Made by a program: the position numbers and the translations under genes. Under the pieces are notes generated by a model that was not told where the DNA came from, ran no database searches, and saw only the letters and a program-made list of their open reading frames with translations. Of a DNA stretch of 64,000 nt, positions 49,177-59,492 are shown in pieces (position 1 is the first letter of the stretch; each line of letters begins with the position of its first letter). The stretch is from contig DDQV01000122.1 in the NCBI GenBank assembly GCA_002342785.1, positions 23,619 to 87,618 on the forward strand, read 5' to 3'. Origin of the DNA: Fusobacteriaceae bacterium UBA2433. Lineage in GTDB: Bacteria > Fusobacteriota > Fusobacteriia > Fusobacteriales > Fusobacteriaceae.

Positions 49177-52100
49177 TTAATCTTCTTCTTTTAAGTCCGC
49201 CAATGAGAATTCAGTAATAATTTCCTCTTTTGCCAAATCACTAGAAACATCTATTACGTTACCTTTAGTATCAAATAATTCAATATCCAATGATAATGCT
49301 TGGAATTCTTTTAACAATACTTTAAATGATTCTGGTAAACTTGGTTCTGGCATCTCTTCACCTTTAACGATAGCTTCATAAGTTTTGGTTCTACCAATAA
49401 CGTCATCCGATTTTACCGTTAACATCTCTTGTAAAATACTCGAAGCTCCATATGCCTCAAGTGCCCAAACTTCCATTTCTCCTAGTCTTTGTCCACCAAA
49501 TTGCGCTTTTCCACCTAATGGTTGCTGAGTTACAAGTGAATATGGTCCAATTGCTCTGGCATGCATCTTATCTTCAACTAAGTGATGTAATTTAAGAATA
49601 TACATACGTCCAACAGTTACAGGATTATCAAATGATTCTCCTGTTCTACCGTCTATTAAATTAACTTTTCCTGACCTATCAAAACCAGCTTTTTCTAAAT
49701 AATTTTTTATAGTTGCTTCATGTCCACCTGATTCTTTATCTCCACTATCAAATACTGGAGTCTCAATATAGACACCTTGATCCCCATCTTCATCTTTCAT
49801 AAATCCAAGAGCTAATCCTAAATGTACCTCTAATACTTGTCCAATATTCATACGCGAAGGTACTCCTAATGGATTTAGTACTATATCAACATGTGTTCCA
49901 TCTTCTAAAAATGGCATATCTTCTGCAGGTAATACTCTTGAAATTACTCCTTTATTCCCATGACGACCAGAAATTTTATCCCCTACATTTATCTTTCTTT
50001 TTTCAGCTATAAATATTCTAATAGATCTATTAATTCCAGCTTTTAATTCATCACCATTCTCTCTAGCTAATTCTAAAATTTCTACCACTGTTCCCTTAGA
50101 TCCATGAGGCATTTTGAGCGATGTATCTCTTACATCTCTAGCTTTTTCTCCAAAAATAGCACGAAGTAATTTTTCTTCTGCAGGTGGTTCAGTTTCTCCT
50201 TTTGGAGTAGTTTTCCCTACCAATATATCTCCTGGACCTACTTTTGCTCCCACTCTTATAATACCTCTTTCATCTAAATTTCTAAGAGCATCTTCTCCTA
50301 CATTAGGAATTTCTCTAGTTATTTCTTCATCTCCTAACTTAGTAGATCTAGCATCCACTTCATATTCTTCTATATGAAGAGATGTAAATACATCTTCTTT
50401 TCTAAGTCTATCAGATATTAAAATTCCATCCTCGAAATTATATCCTTCCCAAGGCATAAAGGCCATTAAGATATTTCTTCCTAATGCTAAATCTCCACCC
50501 TTTGTTGATGGACCATCTGCTAAAATACTTCCTACTTCTATTTTTTGCCCCATATTTACTAATGGTGTTTGATGTAAACACATAGCTTGGTTAGATCTTT
50601 CAAAATTTAATAATTTATATATATGGTCTTTTTTTCCATCTTTTGTTTTTTCAGTTATTATTATCTTGCTAGCATCTAAACCAGTTACTTCTCCAGTTGT
50701 TTTAGAAACAACAACTGCACCTGAATCTACAGCAACTTTTCTTTCTAAACCAGTTCCAACAAATGGAGCTTCTCCTCTAAGTAAAGGCACAGCTTGTCTT
50801 TGCATATTTGATCCCATTAGTGCTCTATTGGCATCATCATGTTCTAAGAAAGGTATTAATCCAGCTGATACAGATACTACTTGCTTAGGAGAAACATCTA
50901 AATAATCTATCTTCCCAGCATCTACCCATACAACTTCATGCCCAAATCTACACAATCCATCCCCTGTAATTTCGTGTGTATTTTCATCCATTACAGTATC
51001 AGCTTGGGCAATAAATAATCCTTCTTCTTCATCTGCTGCTAAATATCTAATATCTTCAAAATTGGCTATCCCATCTGTTACTTTTACATATGGCGTTTCC
51101 ATAAATCCGTATTTATTAACTCTAGCATAAGTTGCTAAAGATCCAATAAGTCCAATGTTTGGTCCCTCTGGAGTTTCTATTGGACAAACTCTACCATAAT
51201 GTGAATCATGTACATCTCTAACCTCAAATCCAGCTCTTTCTCTGGAAAGACCTCCAGGTCCTAATGCTGATATTCTTCTCTTATGAGTTAATTCTGCTAA
51301 TGGATTAGATTGGTCCATAAATTGTGACAATTGACCTGATCCAAAAAAATCTAAAATCAAAGCATTAAGTGGTCTAGTGTTTAATAATGATTGAGGTGTA
51401 AGTGCTGATGCATCTTGTACAGTCATTTTTTCTTTTACCATTTTATTCATCTTTGCTAATCCAGATCTAATTTGCATATGAAGTAGCTCTCCTACTCCCC
51501 TTACTCTTCTATTAGAAAGATTATCTATATCATCTGTATGTCCATCCCCACCATATAATCCTATTGCATATTTAATAGTAGCCATCACATCTTCTTTAGT
51601 CAATACTACAACATCTTCTGCTACATTTAATTTTAACCTTTTATTCATTTTATATCTTCCAACTGAAGCAAAATCATATCTTTGTGGATTAAAAAACATT
51701 TGTCTGATAAGAGATCTAGCAGAATCTATAGTTACCATATCTCCTGGTCTTAATTTTTTAAATACTTCCATAACAGCTTCATCAGAATTTTCAGTTGTAT
51801 CATCTAATAATGAATTTGCCAACACCTTATTCTCAGGTTTTACTTCCCAATAAGTAAGAGTTTCTAATTTTTCATCTATAATTTTTTCTACTATCATCTC
51901 ATCTATAATACTTTCTGCCTCTAAAAGAATTTCTCCAGTCTCTTCGTCATAAATATCTTCTTTTATAAAACTTCCTTCTATTTTAGTTTTAAGCACAGAT
52001 AATAATTCATCTCTATTGCTATATTTTTCATAGTACTCTGTAAGATCTTTTACCCTAGTTTCTAATAAATCTTCCATTATTTCTGCATTTGTTTCATAGA

Positions 52101-52725
52101 AATCTACTGCCTTTAAAAATACAGGCGCTAATACTTTTTTCTTTCTATCGATTTTTACATTTAAATAATCATTTTTATCAGTTTCAAATTCTAACCAAGT
52201 TCCTTTATAAGGAATTATCTTTCCAGTAAACATATCTTTTGCTGTCTGAATATTAACTTCTTTAGTAAAAGAAACTCCTGGTGATCTATGTAATTGTGAA
52301 ACTACTACTCTTTCTGCACCATTTATAATAAATGTAGCATACTCAGTCATTCTTGGGATTTCTCCAAAGTAAACTAGACTCTCTTGTATTTCGTTTCCAG
52401 CTTTTTTATTTTCTAATCTTAGCCTAACTTTTAAAGACGATGAAAAAGTTTTACCTCTTTTTTTACACTCTAATTCGTCATTTAGTGGAGGTTCATTTTC
52501 ATGTAACTCATACCCTACATAATCTAATTTAATGTCTCCATTAGAAGATTCTATTGGAAATATTTCCTTAAAGGCTGATTCTAATCCTTTATTTTCTCTT
52601 GAAGTAGGATCTTTTTTAGCCTGTAAAAAGTCCTCATACGAGTTTAATTGGAATTCTAAGAAATGGGGCATTATACCTCTCTCTTTTATCCTTCCAAAAC
52701 TAGTTCTTTTAATTAGCTTGGTCAT
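49177..52725 (-). CDS. rpoB: RNA polymerase beta subunit
   Basis: The 1182-residue beta subunit. The rifampicin pocket is [33 protein letters not shown], followed by [24 protein letters not shown]. The catalytic-side lysines lie in GQNILVAFMPW-like [18 protein letters not shown] and the C-terminus has [24 protein letters not shown]. The length lacks the large insertions of E. coli. AAGGAGA lies eight bases before the ATG at 52725; a TTG directly upstream is not needed. Confidence 0.98.
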   Translation of the reverse strand: MTKLIKRTSFGRIKERGIMPHFLEFQLNSYEDFLQAKKDPTSRENKGLESAFKEIFPIESSNGDIKLDYVGYELHENEPPLNDELECKKRGKTFSSSLKVRLRLENKKAGNEIQESLVYFGEIPRMTEYATFIINGAERVVVSQLHRSPGVSFTKEVNIQTAKDMFTGKIIPYKGTWLEFETDKNDYLNVKIDRKKKVLAPVFLKAVDFYETNAEIMEDLLETRVKDLTEYYEKYSNRDELLSVLKTKIEGSFIKEDIYDEETGEILLEAESIIDEMIVEKIIDEKLETLTYWEVKPENKVLANSLLDDTTENSDEAVMEVFKKLRPGDMVTIDSARSLIRQMFFNPQRYDFASVGRYKMNKRLKLNVAEDVVVLTKEDVMATIKYAIGLYGGDGHTDDIDNLSNRRVRGVGELLHMQIRSGLAKMNKMVKEKMTVQDASALTPQSLLNTRPLNALILDFFGSGQLSQFMDQSNPLAELTHKRRISALGPGGLSRERAGFEVRDVHDSHYGRVCPIETPEGPNIGLIGSLATYARVNKYGFMETPYVKVTDGIANFEDIRYLAADEEEGLFIAQADTVMDENTHEITGDGLCRFGHEVVWVDAGKIDYLDVSPKQVVSVSAGLIPFLEHDDANRALMGSNMQRQAVPLLRGEAPFVGTGLERKVAVDSGAVVVSKTTGEVTGLDASKIIITEKTKDGKKDHIYKLLNFERSNQAMCLHQTPLVNMGQKIEVGSILADGPSTKGGDLALGRNILMAFMPWEGYNFEDGILISDRLRKEDVFTSLHIEEYEVDARSTKLGDEEITREIPNVGEDALRNLDERGIIRVGAKVGPGDILVGKTTPKGETEPPAEEKLLRAIFGEKARDVRDTSLKMPHGSKGTVVEILELARENGDELKAGINRSIRIFIAEKRKINVGDKISGRHGNKGVISRVLPAEDMPFLEDGTHVDIVLNPLGVPSRMNIGQVLEVHLGLALGFMKDEDGDQGVYIETPVFDSGDKESGGHEATIKNYLEKAGFDRSGKVNLIDGRTGESFDNPVTVGRMYILKLHHLVEDKMHARAIGPYSLVTQQPLGGKAQFGGQRLGEMEVWALEAYGASSILQEMLTVKSDDVIGRTKTYEAIVKGEEMPEPSLPESFKVLLKEFQALSLDIELFDTKGNVIDVSSDLAKEEIITEFSLADLKEED

Positions 52726-52860
52726 CAATTCACTCTCCTTATCTTTATATCATTGAAAATTAATAGTTAATATCTTAAGTCGATCGCCCATTAATATTTA
52801 AATCATACCTAATATATGAACTATTAATCTTTGATAATTTTTTCTTTTTCAATGATTAAA

Positions 52861-52890
52861 TAGGGCACTCTAATCTATAAGAGTGCCCTA
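52861..52890 (-). terminator. Hairpin between rplL and rpoB, attenuator or partial terminator
   Basis: Eleven-base perfect arms (TAGGGCACTCT and complement) with an eight-base loop, about 40 bases after the rplL stop and 135 before rpoB. The T tail is short (ATTTAATC). Partial termination between rplJL and rpoBC is known in other bacteria and would fit. The rest of 52729-52928 holds no gene. Confidence 0.65.
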
Positions 52891-52928
52891 TTTTATTCAA
52901 TTAGTCAATTTTAATCTTTAAAAGTTAA

Positions 52929-53294
52929 TTACTTAACTTCTACTACTGCTCCTGCTGCTTCTAATTTAGCTACAACATCTGCTGCTTCTTCTTTAGAAAC
53001 TCCCTCTTTAACTTTTCCACCAGCTTCTTCTGCTAATCCTTTTGCTTCTTTAAGACCTAATCCAGTGATAGCTCTTAATTCTTTGATTACAGCTATTTTC
53101 TTAGCTCCTGCAGACATGATTATTACATCAAATTCAGTTTGTTCTTCTACTGCTGCTGCTCCTGCTCCTGCTGCTGCTACTGGTGCTGCTGCTGTTACTC
53201 CAAAGTGATTCTCTAATGCTTCAACTACTTCTTTTAATTCTAATACTGTCATTGCTTCTAAATCTGCAATGAAAGTTTCTTGGTTAAATGCCAT
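52929..53294 (-). CDS. rplL: 50S ribosomal protein L7/L12
   Basis: A 121-residue stalk protein that recruits translation GTPases. It has the N-terminal dimer domain ([18 protein letters not shown]), an Ala/Gly-rich hinge ([16 protein letters not shown]), and the C-terminal domain ([32 protein letters not shown]). AGGAGG precedes the ATG. It lies about 95 bases after rplJ, and the two are probably cotranscribed. Confidence 0.97.
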   Translation of the reverse strand: MAFNQETFIADLEAMTVLELKEVVEALENHFGVTAAAPVAAAGAGAAAVEEQTEFDVIIMSAGAKKIAVIKELRAITGLGLKEAKGLAEEAGGKVKEGVSKEEAADVVAKLEAAGAVVEVK

Positions 53295-53390
53295 TTTTAT
53301 GTTCCTCCTAATTTTTATTTAGTAAGCTAAAAGCTATACCCTAATATTTTTAATTTATTTGATCAAATGATCATATTTTAAAGCAGAGAA

Positions 53391-53885
53391 TTACGCCCCT
53401 TCTTTTTGGTCAGCGATAGCTACGATACCGTATGCTAACTTTCTGATTGGTCCTAACATTCCATTTAATATCATAGATAATAATGCATCTCTTGATGGTA
53501 AAGTTGCTAATGCTTCTATTTCAGAAACTTCAATTCTTTTCCCTTCTGAGTATCCACCTTTGATATTGAATAAATCTTTTTTCTCTTTACCAAATTCATA
53601 AACTACTTTAGCTGGAGCTACTGCATCTTCATATCCAAATGCAAACGCTGTAGTTCCTTCTAAAAGATCGTCAAATGAATCTGTTACACCTGCCTCAGTT
53701 AAAGCTATTTTAAATAATCTATTTTTAGCTACTAAGTATTCAGATCCAGATTCTCTTAATTGTTTTTTTACTTCAGTATCATCTTTTGCATTGATACCTT
53801 GATAATCAACAAGTACGATTGTTTTAGCGTCTTTGATTTTTTGAGTTAATTCTGCTACTACTAATTTTTTTGCTTCAGTTGCCAT
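53391..53885 (-). CDS. rplJ: 50S ribosomal protein L10
   Basis: A 164-residue stalk base protein that binds 23S rRNA and carries L7/L12 dimers; with L12 it also binds its own leader. It shows KTIVLVDYQGINAKDDTEVKKQLRESG, NRLFKIAL, LLEGTTAFAFGYEDAVAPAKVV and LPSRDALLSMILNGMLGPIRKL. I use ATG 53885; an in-frame GTG at 53897 overlaps the GGAGG. An L10 leader lies directly upstream. Confidence 0.96.
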   Translation of the reverse strand: MATEAKKLVVAELTQKIKDAKTIVLVDYQGINAKDDTEVKKQLRESGSEYLVAKNRLFKIALTEAGVTDSFDDLLEGTTAFAFGYEDAVAPAKVVYEFGKEKKDLFNIKGGYSEGKRIEVSEIEALATLPSRDALLSMILNGMLGPIRKLAYGIVAIADQKEGA

Positions 53886-53918
53886 TCTTCTAGTCACCTC
53901 CTCTTTAAATTAAAATAA

Positions 53919-53949
53919 TCTCTGACTTAAAATTAAGTAAAGACAGAGA
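53919..53949 (-). terminator. Attenuator hairpin in front of rplJ
   Basis: A hairpin with outer stem TCTCTG/CAGAGA, inner stem ACTTAA/TTAAGT and a bulge, followed on the minus strand by TTATTTTAATTT. It uses the bases that would also form the 3' side of the leader's closing stem, so the two folds exclude each other. Confidence 0.55.
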
Positions 53950-54037
53950 TCATTTCTGATAGGTAAGGTTATAAGCTTTGTATCCAAAACTGTATAAACC
54001 TCGGTAGGATTTACGATTTTCATCACCTACTGTCTTT
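53939..54037 (-). promoter_or_regulatory. L10 leader (autoregulatory RNA)
   Basis: The minus strand opens AAAGACAGTAGGTGATG and continues AAATCCTACCGAGGT, the kink-turn-type L10 binding motif of ribosomal protein leaders. Eight bases AAAGACAG (54030-54037) pair perfectly with CTGTCTTT (53939-53946) to close it. The L10-L12 complex is expected to bind here and lower rplJL expression. Confidence 0.8.
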
Positions 54038-54077
54038 AGTTCAATTTATAGTTTAAAAAAAGTTAAACTTTAATTAA

Positions 54078-54788
54078 TTAAGCTTCTAAATATTTAGAAA
54101 CTAAGATAGGATCAATTTTGATTCCAGGTCCCATAGTTAATGATAAAGCTACAGTTCTAAGGTATATGCCTTTAGCTGCTGATGGCTTTAATCTATTTAT
54201 TTCTGCCATGAAAGCTTTGAAGTTATCTTCAATTTGCTCAGCTGTGAAATCAACTTTTCCAATTCCTACATGAATAGATCCTAATTTATCTACTCTAAAT
54301 GCAAGCTTTCCTCTTTTGAATTCAGTTACTGATTGTTCTACATTAGTAGTTACAGTTCCTGATTTAGGATTAGGCATCAAACCTTTAGTTCCTAATGTTC
54401 TACCTAATTTTCCTAACTTAGGCATCATATCTGGTGTAGCGATTACTACATCAAAATCAAACCAACCTTTTTGGATTTGTTCGATATATTCTTCTGCTCC
54501 TGCATAATCTGCTCCTGCATCTAATGCTTTTTGAATGTTTTCACCTTGAGTAATTACTAATACTCTAGTTGTTTTCCCAGAACCATGTGGTAACACTACA
54601 GTCCCTCTTACTTGTTGATCAGCATGTCTAGGATCTACTCCTAATCTTAATGCAACTTCAATAGTTTCTACGAAATTTGCTGTTTTAGTTTTTGCAACTA
54701 ATTCTAATGCATCTTTAACTTCATATAATTTCCCAGTCTCTACTAATTTAGCAGCTTCTACGTATTTTTTAGCTTTTTTCTTTGCCAT
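54078..54788 (-). CDS. rplA: 50S ribosomal protein L1
   Basis: A 236-residue L1, part of the mobile stalk near the E site; it can also repress its own mRNA in other bacteria. It has [65 protein letters not shown] and [23 protein letters not shown]. The length is standard. AAGGAGG precedes the ATG. It sits after rplK in the usual order. Confidence 0.97.
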   Translation of the reverse strand: MAKKKAKKYVEAAKLVETGKLYEVKDALELVAKTKTANFVETIEVALRLGVDPRHADQQVRGTVVLPHGSGKTTRVLVITQGENIQKALDAGADYAGAEEYIEQIQKGWFDFDVVIATPDMMPKLGKLGRTLGTKGLMPNPKSGTVTTNVEQSVTEFKRGKLAFRVDKLGSIHVGIGKVDFTAEQIEDNFKAFMAEINRLKPSAAKGIYLRTVALSLTMGPGIKIDPILVSKYLEA

Positions 54789-54888
54789 TATTACTTTTCC
54801 TCCTTATGTGGCTTAAGCGAATTTACATCCTACCACTTAATTATCAACAATGTGATCTATATTTAAATTTAAACTCTTAAGTTTAAAA

Positions 54889-55314
54889 TTAATCTTCTAT
54901 CTTGATTCCCATTGATCTTGCAGATCCAGCGATAACTCTCATAGCTGCCTCTAATGATCCTGCATTTAAATCTTCCATTTTAGTTTCTGCAATTTCTTGA
55001 ACTTGTGCACTAGTTATTGTTCCAGCTACATCAGTTTTTGAGTTTGCTGCTGCTGATTTAATTCCAGCTGCTTTTTTTAATAAATCTGATGCTGGTGGAG
55101 TTTTCAATACGAAAGTAAAAGATCTATCAGAATATACTTTAATTTCTACTGGTATTATAAATCCAGCTTTATCTTGAGTTTTTGAATTGAATGCTTTACA
55201 GAATTCCATAATATTAACCCCATGTTGACCTAATGCTGGTCCAACTGGTGGTGCTGGGTTTGCTTTCCCTGCTTGTAATTGTAATTTAATTAATCCGATT
55301 ACGTCTTTTGCCAT
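54889..55314 (-). CDS. rplK: 50S ribosomal protein L11
   Basis: A 141-residue L11 that binds the GTPase-associated centre of 23S rRNA. It shows [33 protein letters not shown] in the N-terminal domain and [25 protein letters not shown] at the C-terminus. TGGAGG precedes the ATG. It follows nusG by about 80 bases. Confidence 0.97.
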   Translation of the reverse strand: MAKDVIGLIKLQLQAGKANPAPPVGPALGQHGVNIMEFCKAFNSKTQDKAGFIIPVEIKVYSDRSFTFVLKTPPASDLLKKAAGIKSAAANSKTDVAGTITSAQVQEIAETKMEDLNAGSLEAAMRVIAGSARSMGIKIED

Positions 55315-55392
55315 TTTTTGTTACCTCCATAATTTCCTTGTGGTTTTAATGATTTACTCTCCCACTTTTGAAAAGATTTTAAGTTACTTATA

Positions 55393-55995
55393 TTAAGACA
55401 TTACTCTCTTAACTTCATTAACTCCAATCTCTACAGGAGTCATTCTACCAAACATATCTATCATTATTTTTACTTTTCCATGTTCTAAGTCAATGTTATT
55501 AACTTCTCCAACACTTCCAGCAAAACCACCTTCAAGTAGTTCTACCATATCTCCAATTTTGAAATCAATTATAATTTCTTCTTTAAGTTCAGGTTTTTCT
55601 TCTCCTTCTTCCCCTAAGAATCTAAGAATAGTTGTTACTTCTTCATCCTCCATAGGAATTGGATCAGATCCAATACCGACAAATCCCGTTACACCATTAG
55701 TATTTCTTATTACATACCATGCATCAGAATCGACACTGTACCATATACCATCATTTGTTTCTTCTCTAACTGCCTCCATTTCTATCATTACATATCCTGG
55801 AAATAACTTTCTAAAAACGATTTTTTCTTTACCATTTTTAACTTCTTTTATTTCTTCTTCAGGAACTACAATTCTAAAAACTTTATCTGTTAATTCAAGT
55901 GTCTGAATTCTTTTTTCTAAGTCAGCTTTTACTTTCTTTTCATAACTAGAATACGTATGAATCATATACCATTTTTTTTCTATTGTTCTTTCCAT
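55393..55995 (-). CDS. nusG: Transcription termination/antitermination factor NusG
   Basis: A 200-residue elongation factor that binds RNA polymerase and links it to Rho or ribosomes. The NGN domain has KWYMIHTYSSYEKKVKADLEKRI and RKLFPGYVMIEM, and the KOW domain has FKIGDMVELLEGGFAGSVGEVNNIDLEHGKVKI. It starts three bases after secE, with its Shine-Dalgarno inside the secE end. Confidence 0.97.
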   Translation of the reverse strand: MERTIEKKWYMIHTYSSYEKKVKADLEKRIQTLELTDKVFRIVVPEEEIKEVKNGKEKIVFRKLFPGYVMIEMEAVREETNDGIWYSVDSDAWYVIRNTNGVTGFVGIGSDPIPMEDEEVTTILRFLGEEGEEKPELKEEIIIDFKIGDMVELLEGGFAGSVGEVNNIDLEHGKVKIMIDMFGRMTPVEIGVNEVKRVMS

Positions 55996-55998
55996 AAA

Positions 55999-56184
55999 TT
56001 ACCCTCCAAAAAAGGTACCCATCATTTTAAGTATCTTTGAAGCTATAACATCAAAAGCACTTACATAGATACTTACTGCCACGCTCATAGCTGCAACAAG
56101 TAATGTAGACTTAACAGTTTCATCTTTGCTAGGCCATACAACTTTCTTATATTCAGTCTTAACGTTCTGTAACAAAGTATTCAT
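55999..56184 (-). CDS. secE: Preprotein translocase subunit SecE
   Basis: A 61-residue single-span subunit of the SecYEG channel. It has the conserved TEYKKVVWPSKDETVKSTLLV and one membrane helix (residues ~28-50). This is the short form found in many bacteria, without the extra helices of E. coli SecE. It lies between tRNA-Trp and nusG, as in many Firmicutes. Confidence 0.95.
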   Translation of the reverse strand: MNTLLQNVKTEYKKVVWPSKDETVKSTLLVAAMSVAVSIYVSAFDVIASKILKMMGTFFGG

Positions 56185-56209
56185 AATATAACCACCTTAA
56201 GTATAAAAA

Positions 56210-56285
56210 TGGCAGTCCAGTAGGGACTCGAACCCTAAACCCACGGTTTTGGAGACCGTTACTCTACCAATTGAGCCACTGAACT
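56210..56285 (-). tRNA. tRNA-Trp (anticodon CCA)
   Basis: A 76-base cloverleaf. Acceptor AGTTCAG pairs with CTGGACT, followed by discriminator G and an encoded CCA end. The D stem is GCTC/GAGT, the anticodon loop CTCCAAA has CCA, and the T arm is TAGGG-TTCGAGT-CCCTA. It lies between rpmG and secE and is cotranscribed with them. It reads TGG only; no TGA-reading change is seen. Confidence 0.96.
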
Positions 56286-56316
56286 GCATGTTGTTAAGTT
56301 ATGCTTCTCTAAAATA

Positions 56317-56469
56317 TTACTTTTTAGTTTCTTTATGTACAGTTACTTTTTTATCCCACTTACAGTATTTTTTTAATTCAATTCTACCATCCGTGTTTTT
56401 TTTGTTTTTAGAAGTACTATAGTTTCTTCTTTTACATTCTGTACATTCCATTAAAATGTTTACTCTCAT
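56317..56469 (-). CDS. rpmG: 50S ribosomal protein L33
   Basis: A 50-residue L33 at the exit-site side of the 50S subunit. It begins [19 protein letters not shown] and continues through a [13 protein letters not shown] segment to HKETKK. The first zinc pair CTEC is present, but the second reads C-K-W-D, so one Cys is gone and classical zinc binding is doubtful. Many genomes hold both zinc and zinc-free L33 forms; this one is intermediate. GGAGG precedes the ATG. It is too short for most open-frame lists. Confidence 0.93.
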   Translation of the reverse strand: MRVNILMECTECKRRNYSTSKNKKNTDGRIELKKYCKWDKKVTVHKETKK

Positions 56470-56510
56470 TTCTTTACACCTCCACTCATCATATCGGAAT
56501 TGCTATCCTC

Positions 56511-56528
56511 CCACAATCTCAATTGTGG
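56511..56528 (-). promoter_or_regulatory. Hairpin in the rpmG leader
   Basis: Seven-base arms CCACAAT/ATTGTGG with a TGAG loop, between the promoter and the rpmG start. It is not followed by a T run. The gap 56470-56828 otherwise contains only the promoter and the leuS terminator. Confidence 0.5.
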
Positions 56529-56563
56529 TACATGAGCCAAAAATTCGCTCACAAACATAGATA

Positions 56564-56592
56564 ATGATATCATACCTAATACAAAATGTCAA
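56564..56592 (-). promoter_or_regulatory. Promoter of rpmG-tRNA-Trp-secE-nusG-ribosomal operon
   Basis: Minus-strand -35 TTGACA (56587-56592), 17-base spacer, -10 TATCAT (56564-56569) with an extended TGA. It is a strong-looking element for a long transcript. Confidence 0.85.
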
Positions 56593-56699
56593 TATCTTTA
56601 AAGTTTTTTTTATATCTTTTTTGTATCTTTTTATAATTCTTAATATTTTTTATAATATCGATCTTTTCTTGTGACTATGTATCTTTTTTTATTAAAAAA

Positions 56700-56733
56700 A
56701 ATATATAAAGAACCCTTAAACATTAAGGGTTCT
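56700..56733 (-). terminator. Terminator of leuS
   Basis: Ten-base perfect arms (AGAACCCTTA and complement) with a five-base loop, followed on the minus strand by TTTATATATTTTTTTT, about 95 bases after the leuS stop. Confidence 0.85.
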
Positions 56734-56828
56734 AAAAGATTAAAAAATTATTTTATAAATATAAAAATACGATTTTAAGAATTTTAAATTTAAAATCAGA
56801 TATTGAATACTATCAACAATTCATTTTT

Positions 56829-59438
56829 TTATTTTACAACTATATTTACTATTCGTCCTGGAACAATTATTTTTTTAACTATAATTTTTCCTTCTATAAA
56901 TCTTATTACATTAGGAGCTTCTAAAGCTAATTTTTCTAATTCTTCTTTTGTAATATTTCTAGAGACATCTAGAGTTGCTCTTAATTTACCATTTACCTGT
57001 ACACCTATTTGAACATCTTCAGAAATAGTTAACTCTTCTACATGAGTTGGCCAAGCCATTTCAAATAAATGCCCAGTTTCTCCTAATTCTAACCATAATT
57101 CATCAGCAATATGAGGAACAAAAGGTGATAACATTATTACCATAGTTCTTACAGTTTCATTAAATATTTTTTTAGATTCACTAGTTATCTTGCCTTTTTC
57201 CAATATGTTTGTTTTAAAATTTTGTAACTCATTTATTAATTCCATGTTAGCTGCAATAGATGTATTAAAATGATAATTATCTTCAATAGATGTAGTTACT
57301 TTTTTAATAGTCTGATGTAGTTTCATGATTATATTTTTATCCGATTTAGACATTTTTTCTAAATCTATATCCCCTATTTCAAAATATTCTTTATTTTCTA
57401 CAACCATTCTCCATACTCTATTTAAAAACCTATGAGAACCAGCTAATCCATTTTCATTCCATTCTAATTCTTTTTCAGGTGGTGAGGCAAACATTGTAAA
57501 TAATCTTGCAGCATCAGCTCCATACTCATTAATAATGTGTAATGGATCTACACCATTATTTTTAGATTTAGACATTTTTTCTACTCTTACTGTTAATTTT
57601 TCACCTGTACCTTTAGAATATGAGTTTTCATTTTTCACTTCAACTTCATGGGGATATAGGTATTTCCCTGTACTTTTTTCATGATATGATGGACCTAGTA
57701 CCATTCCTTGAGTTAATAATCTTTTAAACGGTTCATCTGTAGATATAAGCCCCATATCTCTAAGAACTTTATGAAAAAATCTAGAATACAATAAATGCAT
57801 TACAGCATGTTCTACTCCTCCAATATATTGATCTACTGGAGACCAATTATCGGTTATTTTTTTATCTATTGGCAATTCTGTATTTTTAGGATCACAATAT
57901 CTTAAATAATACCAAGATGAATCCACAAAAGTATCCATGGTATCTGTTTCTCTTTTTGCAAGACTTCCACATTTTGGACAAACTACATTTTTAAATTCTT
58001 CTGACGATTCTAATGGATTCCCATTTCCTGAAAATTCAATATCCATAGGAAGTTTAACAGGTAAGTTTTCATCTGATTCCATTACTATCCCACATTTTTT
58101 ACAATGAATAGCTGGAATAGGTGTCCCCCAATATCTTTGTCTAGAAATCCCCCAATCTTTTAATCTATATTTTACAGTCCTTTCTCCAAATCCTAGTTTT
58201 TCTACATGTTCAGCTATTTTAATCAAAGCTTCTTTAGACGATATACCATCAAATTGATTAGAATTCGTCATTATTCCTTTTCCAATAAACGGTTCTTTCA
58301 TCTCATTCACTTCTATTTTTATTTCTTCTTTAGTTTTTTTATCTACAGAATTTATTACTACTCTCATAGGTAAATTATATTTTTTTGCAAAAATAAAATC
58401 TCTCTCATCATGAGCCGGTACAGCCATAACAGCTCCTGTTCCATAATTCATAAGAACATAATCTGCTATCCAAAGTTCTACTCTTTCATTATTTATAGGA
58501 TTAATTAAATATCTTCCTGTAAATACTCCATTTTTTTCTTTTCCTTCTGCAGTTCTAGCTATTATATCTTCATTTTTCATAGCTTCTACTGAATCTTTAA
58601 TTTCGGGTTTTTCAATTAAAATATCTGCTACCATTGGATGCTCTGGAGCTATAACACAATATGTAACACCAAATATAGTGTCTATCCTTGTTGTAAACAT
58701 TGGTAATTTTTCTTTTGTTCCTTCCAAATTAAAAGATATCTCAGTACCATAAGATTTTCCTATCCAGTTTTTTTGCATAGTTATTACTTTTTCCGGCCAT
58801 CCTTTTTCAATTTCTTTATGCCCACTTAATAATTCATCTGCATATTCAGTTATCTTGAAAAACCATTGAGTTAATTCTTTTTGAATTACATCTGTGTCTC
58901 CATGTCTCCAACACTTTCCATCTTCTACTTGCTCATTAGCTAATACTGTACCACATTTAGGGCACCAATTAACTGTAGATTTTTTTCTATATACTAAATT
59001 ATTTTCATACATCTTTTTAAAAATCCATTGATTCCATTTATAATAATCAGGCTTATAAGAAGCAATTTCTCTATCCCAATCGTATGAAAAACCTAACATA
59101 TTCAATTGTTCTTTCATATATTCTATATTTTTAACCGTCCACTCTGCTGGATGTGCACCATTTTGAATAGCCGCATTTTCTGCTGGTAATCCAAAAGAAT
59201 CCCATCCCATTGGGTGAAGAACATTATAACCTTTCATGGTTTTATATCTAGCTATTACGTCTCCTATAGTATAGTTTCTTACATGTCCCATATGAAGTTT
59301 TCCTGATGGGAAAGGCAACATTTCTAATACATAATAATTTTCTTTCCCTTCAATTTTATTTTTTGTTTCAAATATTTTTTTATCACTCCATATCTTCTGC
59401 ATTTTTTTTTCAATATCACTGAATATATATTCTCTCAT
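56829..59438 (-). CDS. leuS: Leucyl-tRNA synthetase
   Basis: An 869-residue class I synthetase that charges tRNA-Leu. It has the HIGH-type PFPSGKLHMGHVRNY near residues 42-55, a zinc finger (WCPKCGTVLANEQ), the editing domain (FTTRIDTIFGVTYCVIAPEHP, GTGAVMAVPAHDERD), a second zinc-like pair (CKKCGIV, VCPKCG) and KMSKSKNN near 618. The length is standard for bacteria. AGGAGC precedes the ATG. No T-box leader fits in the 54 bases upstream. It ends with a terminator before the ribosomal promoter. Confidence 0.98.
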   Translation of the reverse strand: MREYIFSDIEKKMQKIWSDKKIFETKNKIEGKENYYVLEMLPFPSGKLHMGHVRNYTIGDVIARYKTMKGYNVLHPMGWDSFGLPAENAAIQNGAHPAEWTVKNIEYMKEQLNMLGFSYDWDREIASYKPDYYKWNQWIFKKMYENNLVYRKKSTVNWCPKCGTVLANEQVEDGKCWRHGDTDVIQKELTQWFFKITEYADELLSGHKEIEKGWPEKVITMQKNWIGKSYGTEISFNLEGTKEKLPMFTTRIDTIFGVTYCVIAPEHPMVADILIEKPEIKDSVEAMKNEDIIARTAEGKEKNGVFTGRYLINPINNERVELWIADYVLMNYGTGAVMAVPAHDERDFIFAKKYNLPMRVVINSVDKKTKEEIKIEVNEMKEPFIGKGIMTNSNQFDGISSKEALIKIAEHVEKLGFGERTVKYRLKDWGISRQRYWGTPIPAIHCKKCGIVMESDENLPVKLPMDIEFSGNGNPLESSEEFKNVVCPKCGSLAKRETDTMDTFVDSSWYYLRYCDPKNTELPIDKKITDNWSPVDQYIGGVEHAVMHLLYSRFFHKVLRDMGLISTDEPFKRLLTQGMVLGPSYHEKSTGKYLYPHEVEVKNENSYSKGTGEKLTVRVEKMSKSKNNGVDPLHIINEYGADAARLFTMFASPPEKELEWNENGLAGSHRFLNRVWRMVVENKEYFEIGDIDLEKMSKSDKNIIMKLHQTIKKVTTSIEDNYHFNTSIAANMELINELQNFKTNILEKGKITSESKKIFNETVRTMVIMLSPFVPHIADELWLELGETGHLFEMAWPTHVEELTISEDVQIGVQVNGKLRATLDVSRNITKEELEKLALEAPNVIRFIEGKIIVKKIIVPGRIVNIVVK

Positions 59439-59492
59439 TTACTACGCTCCTACTCTATATTTTTTATGTCATAAAAGATTTTAGATCTCAAT

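Noticed and set aside
55493..55906. Plus-strand open frame of 137 codons across nusG
   Set aside because: It lies antisense inside nusG and reads as low-complexity Ser/Pro sequence, a shadow of the real gene. The same holds for the other short plus-strand frames inside conserved genes.
59439..59492. T-box riboswitch upstream of leuS
   Set aside because: Only 54 bases separate sigH-side sequence from leuS, with no room for a T-box and no T-box core motif.
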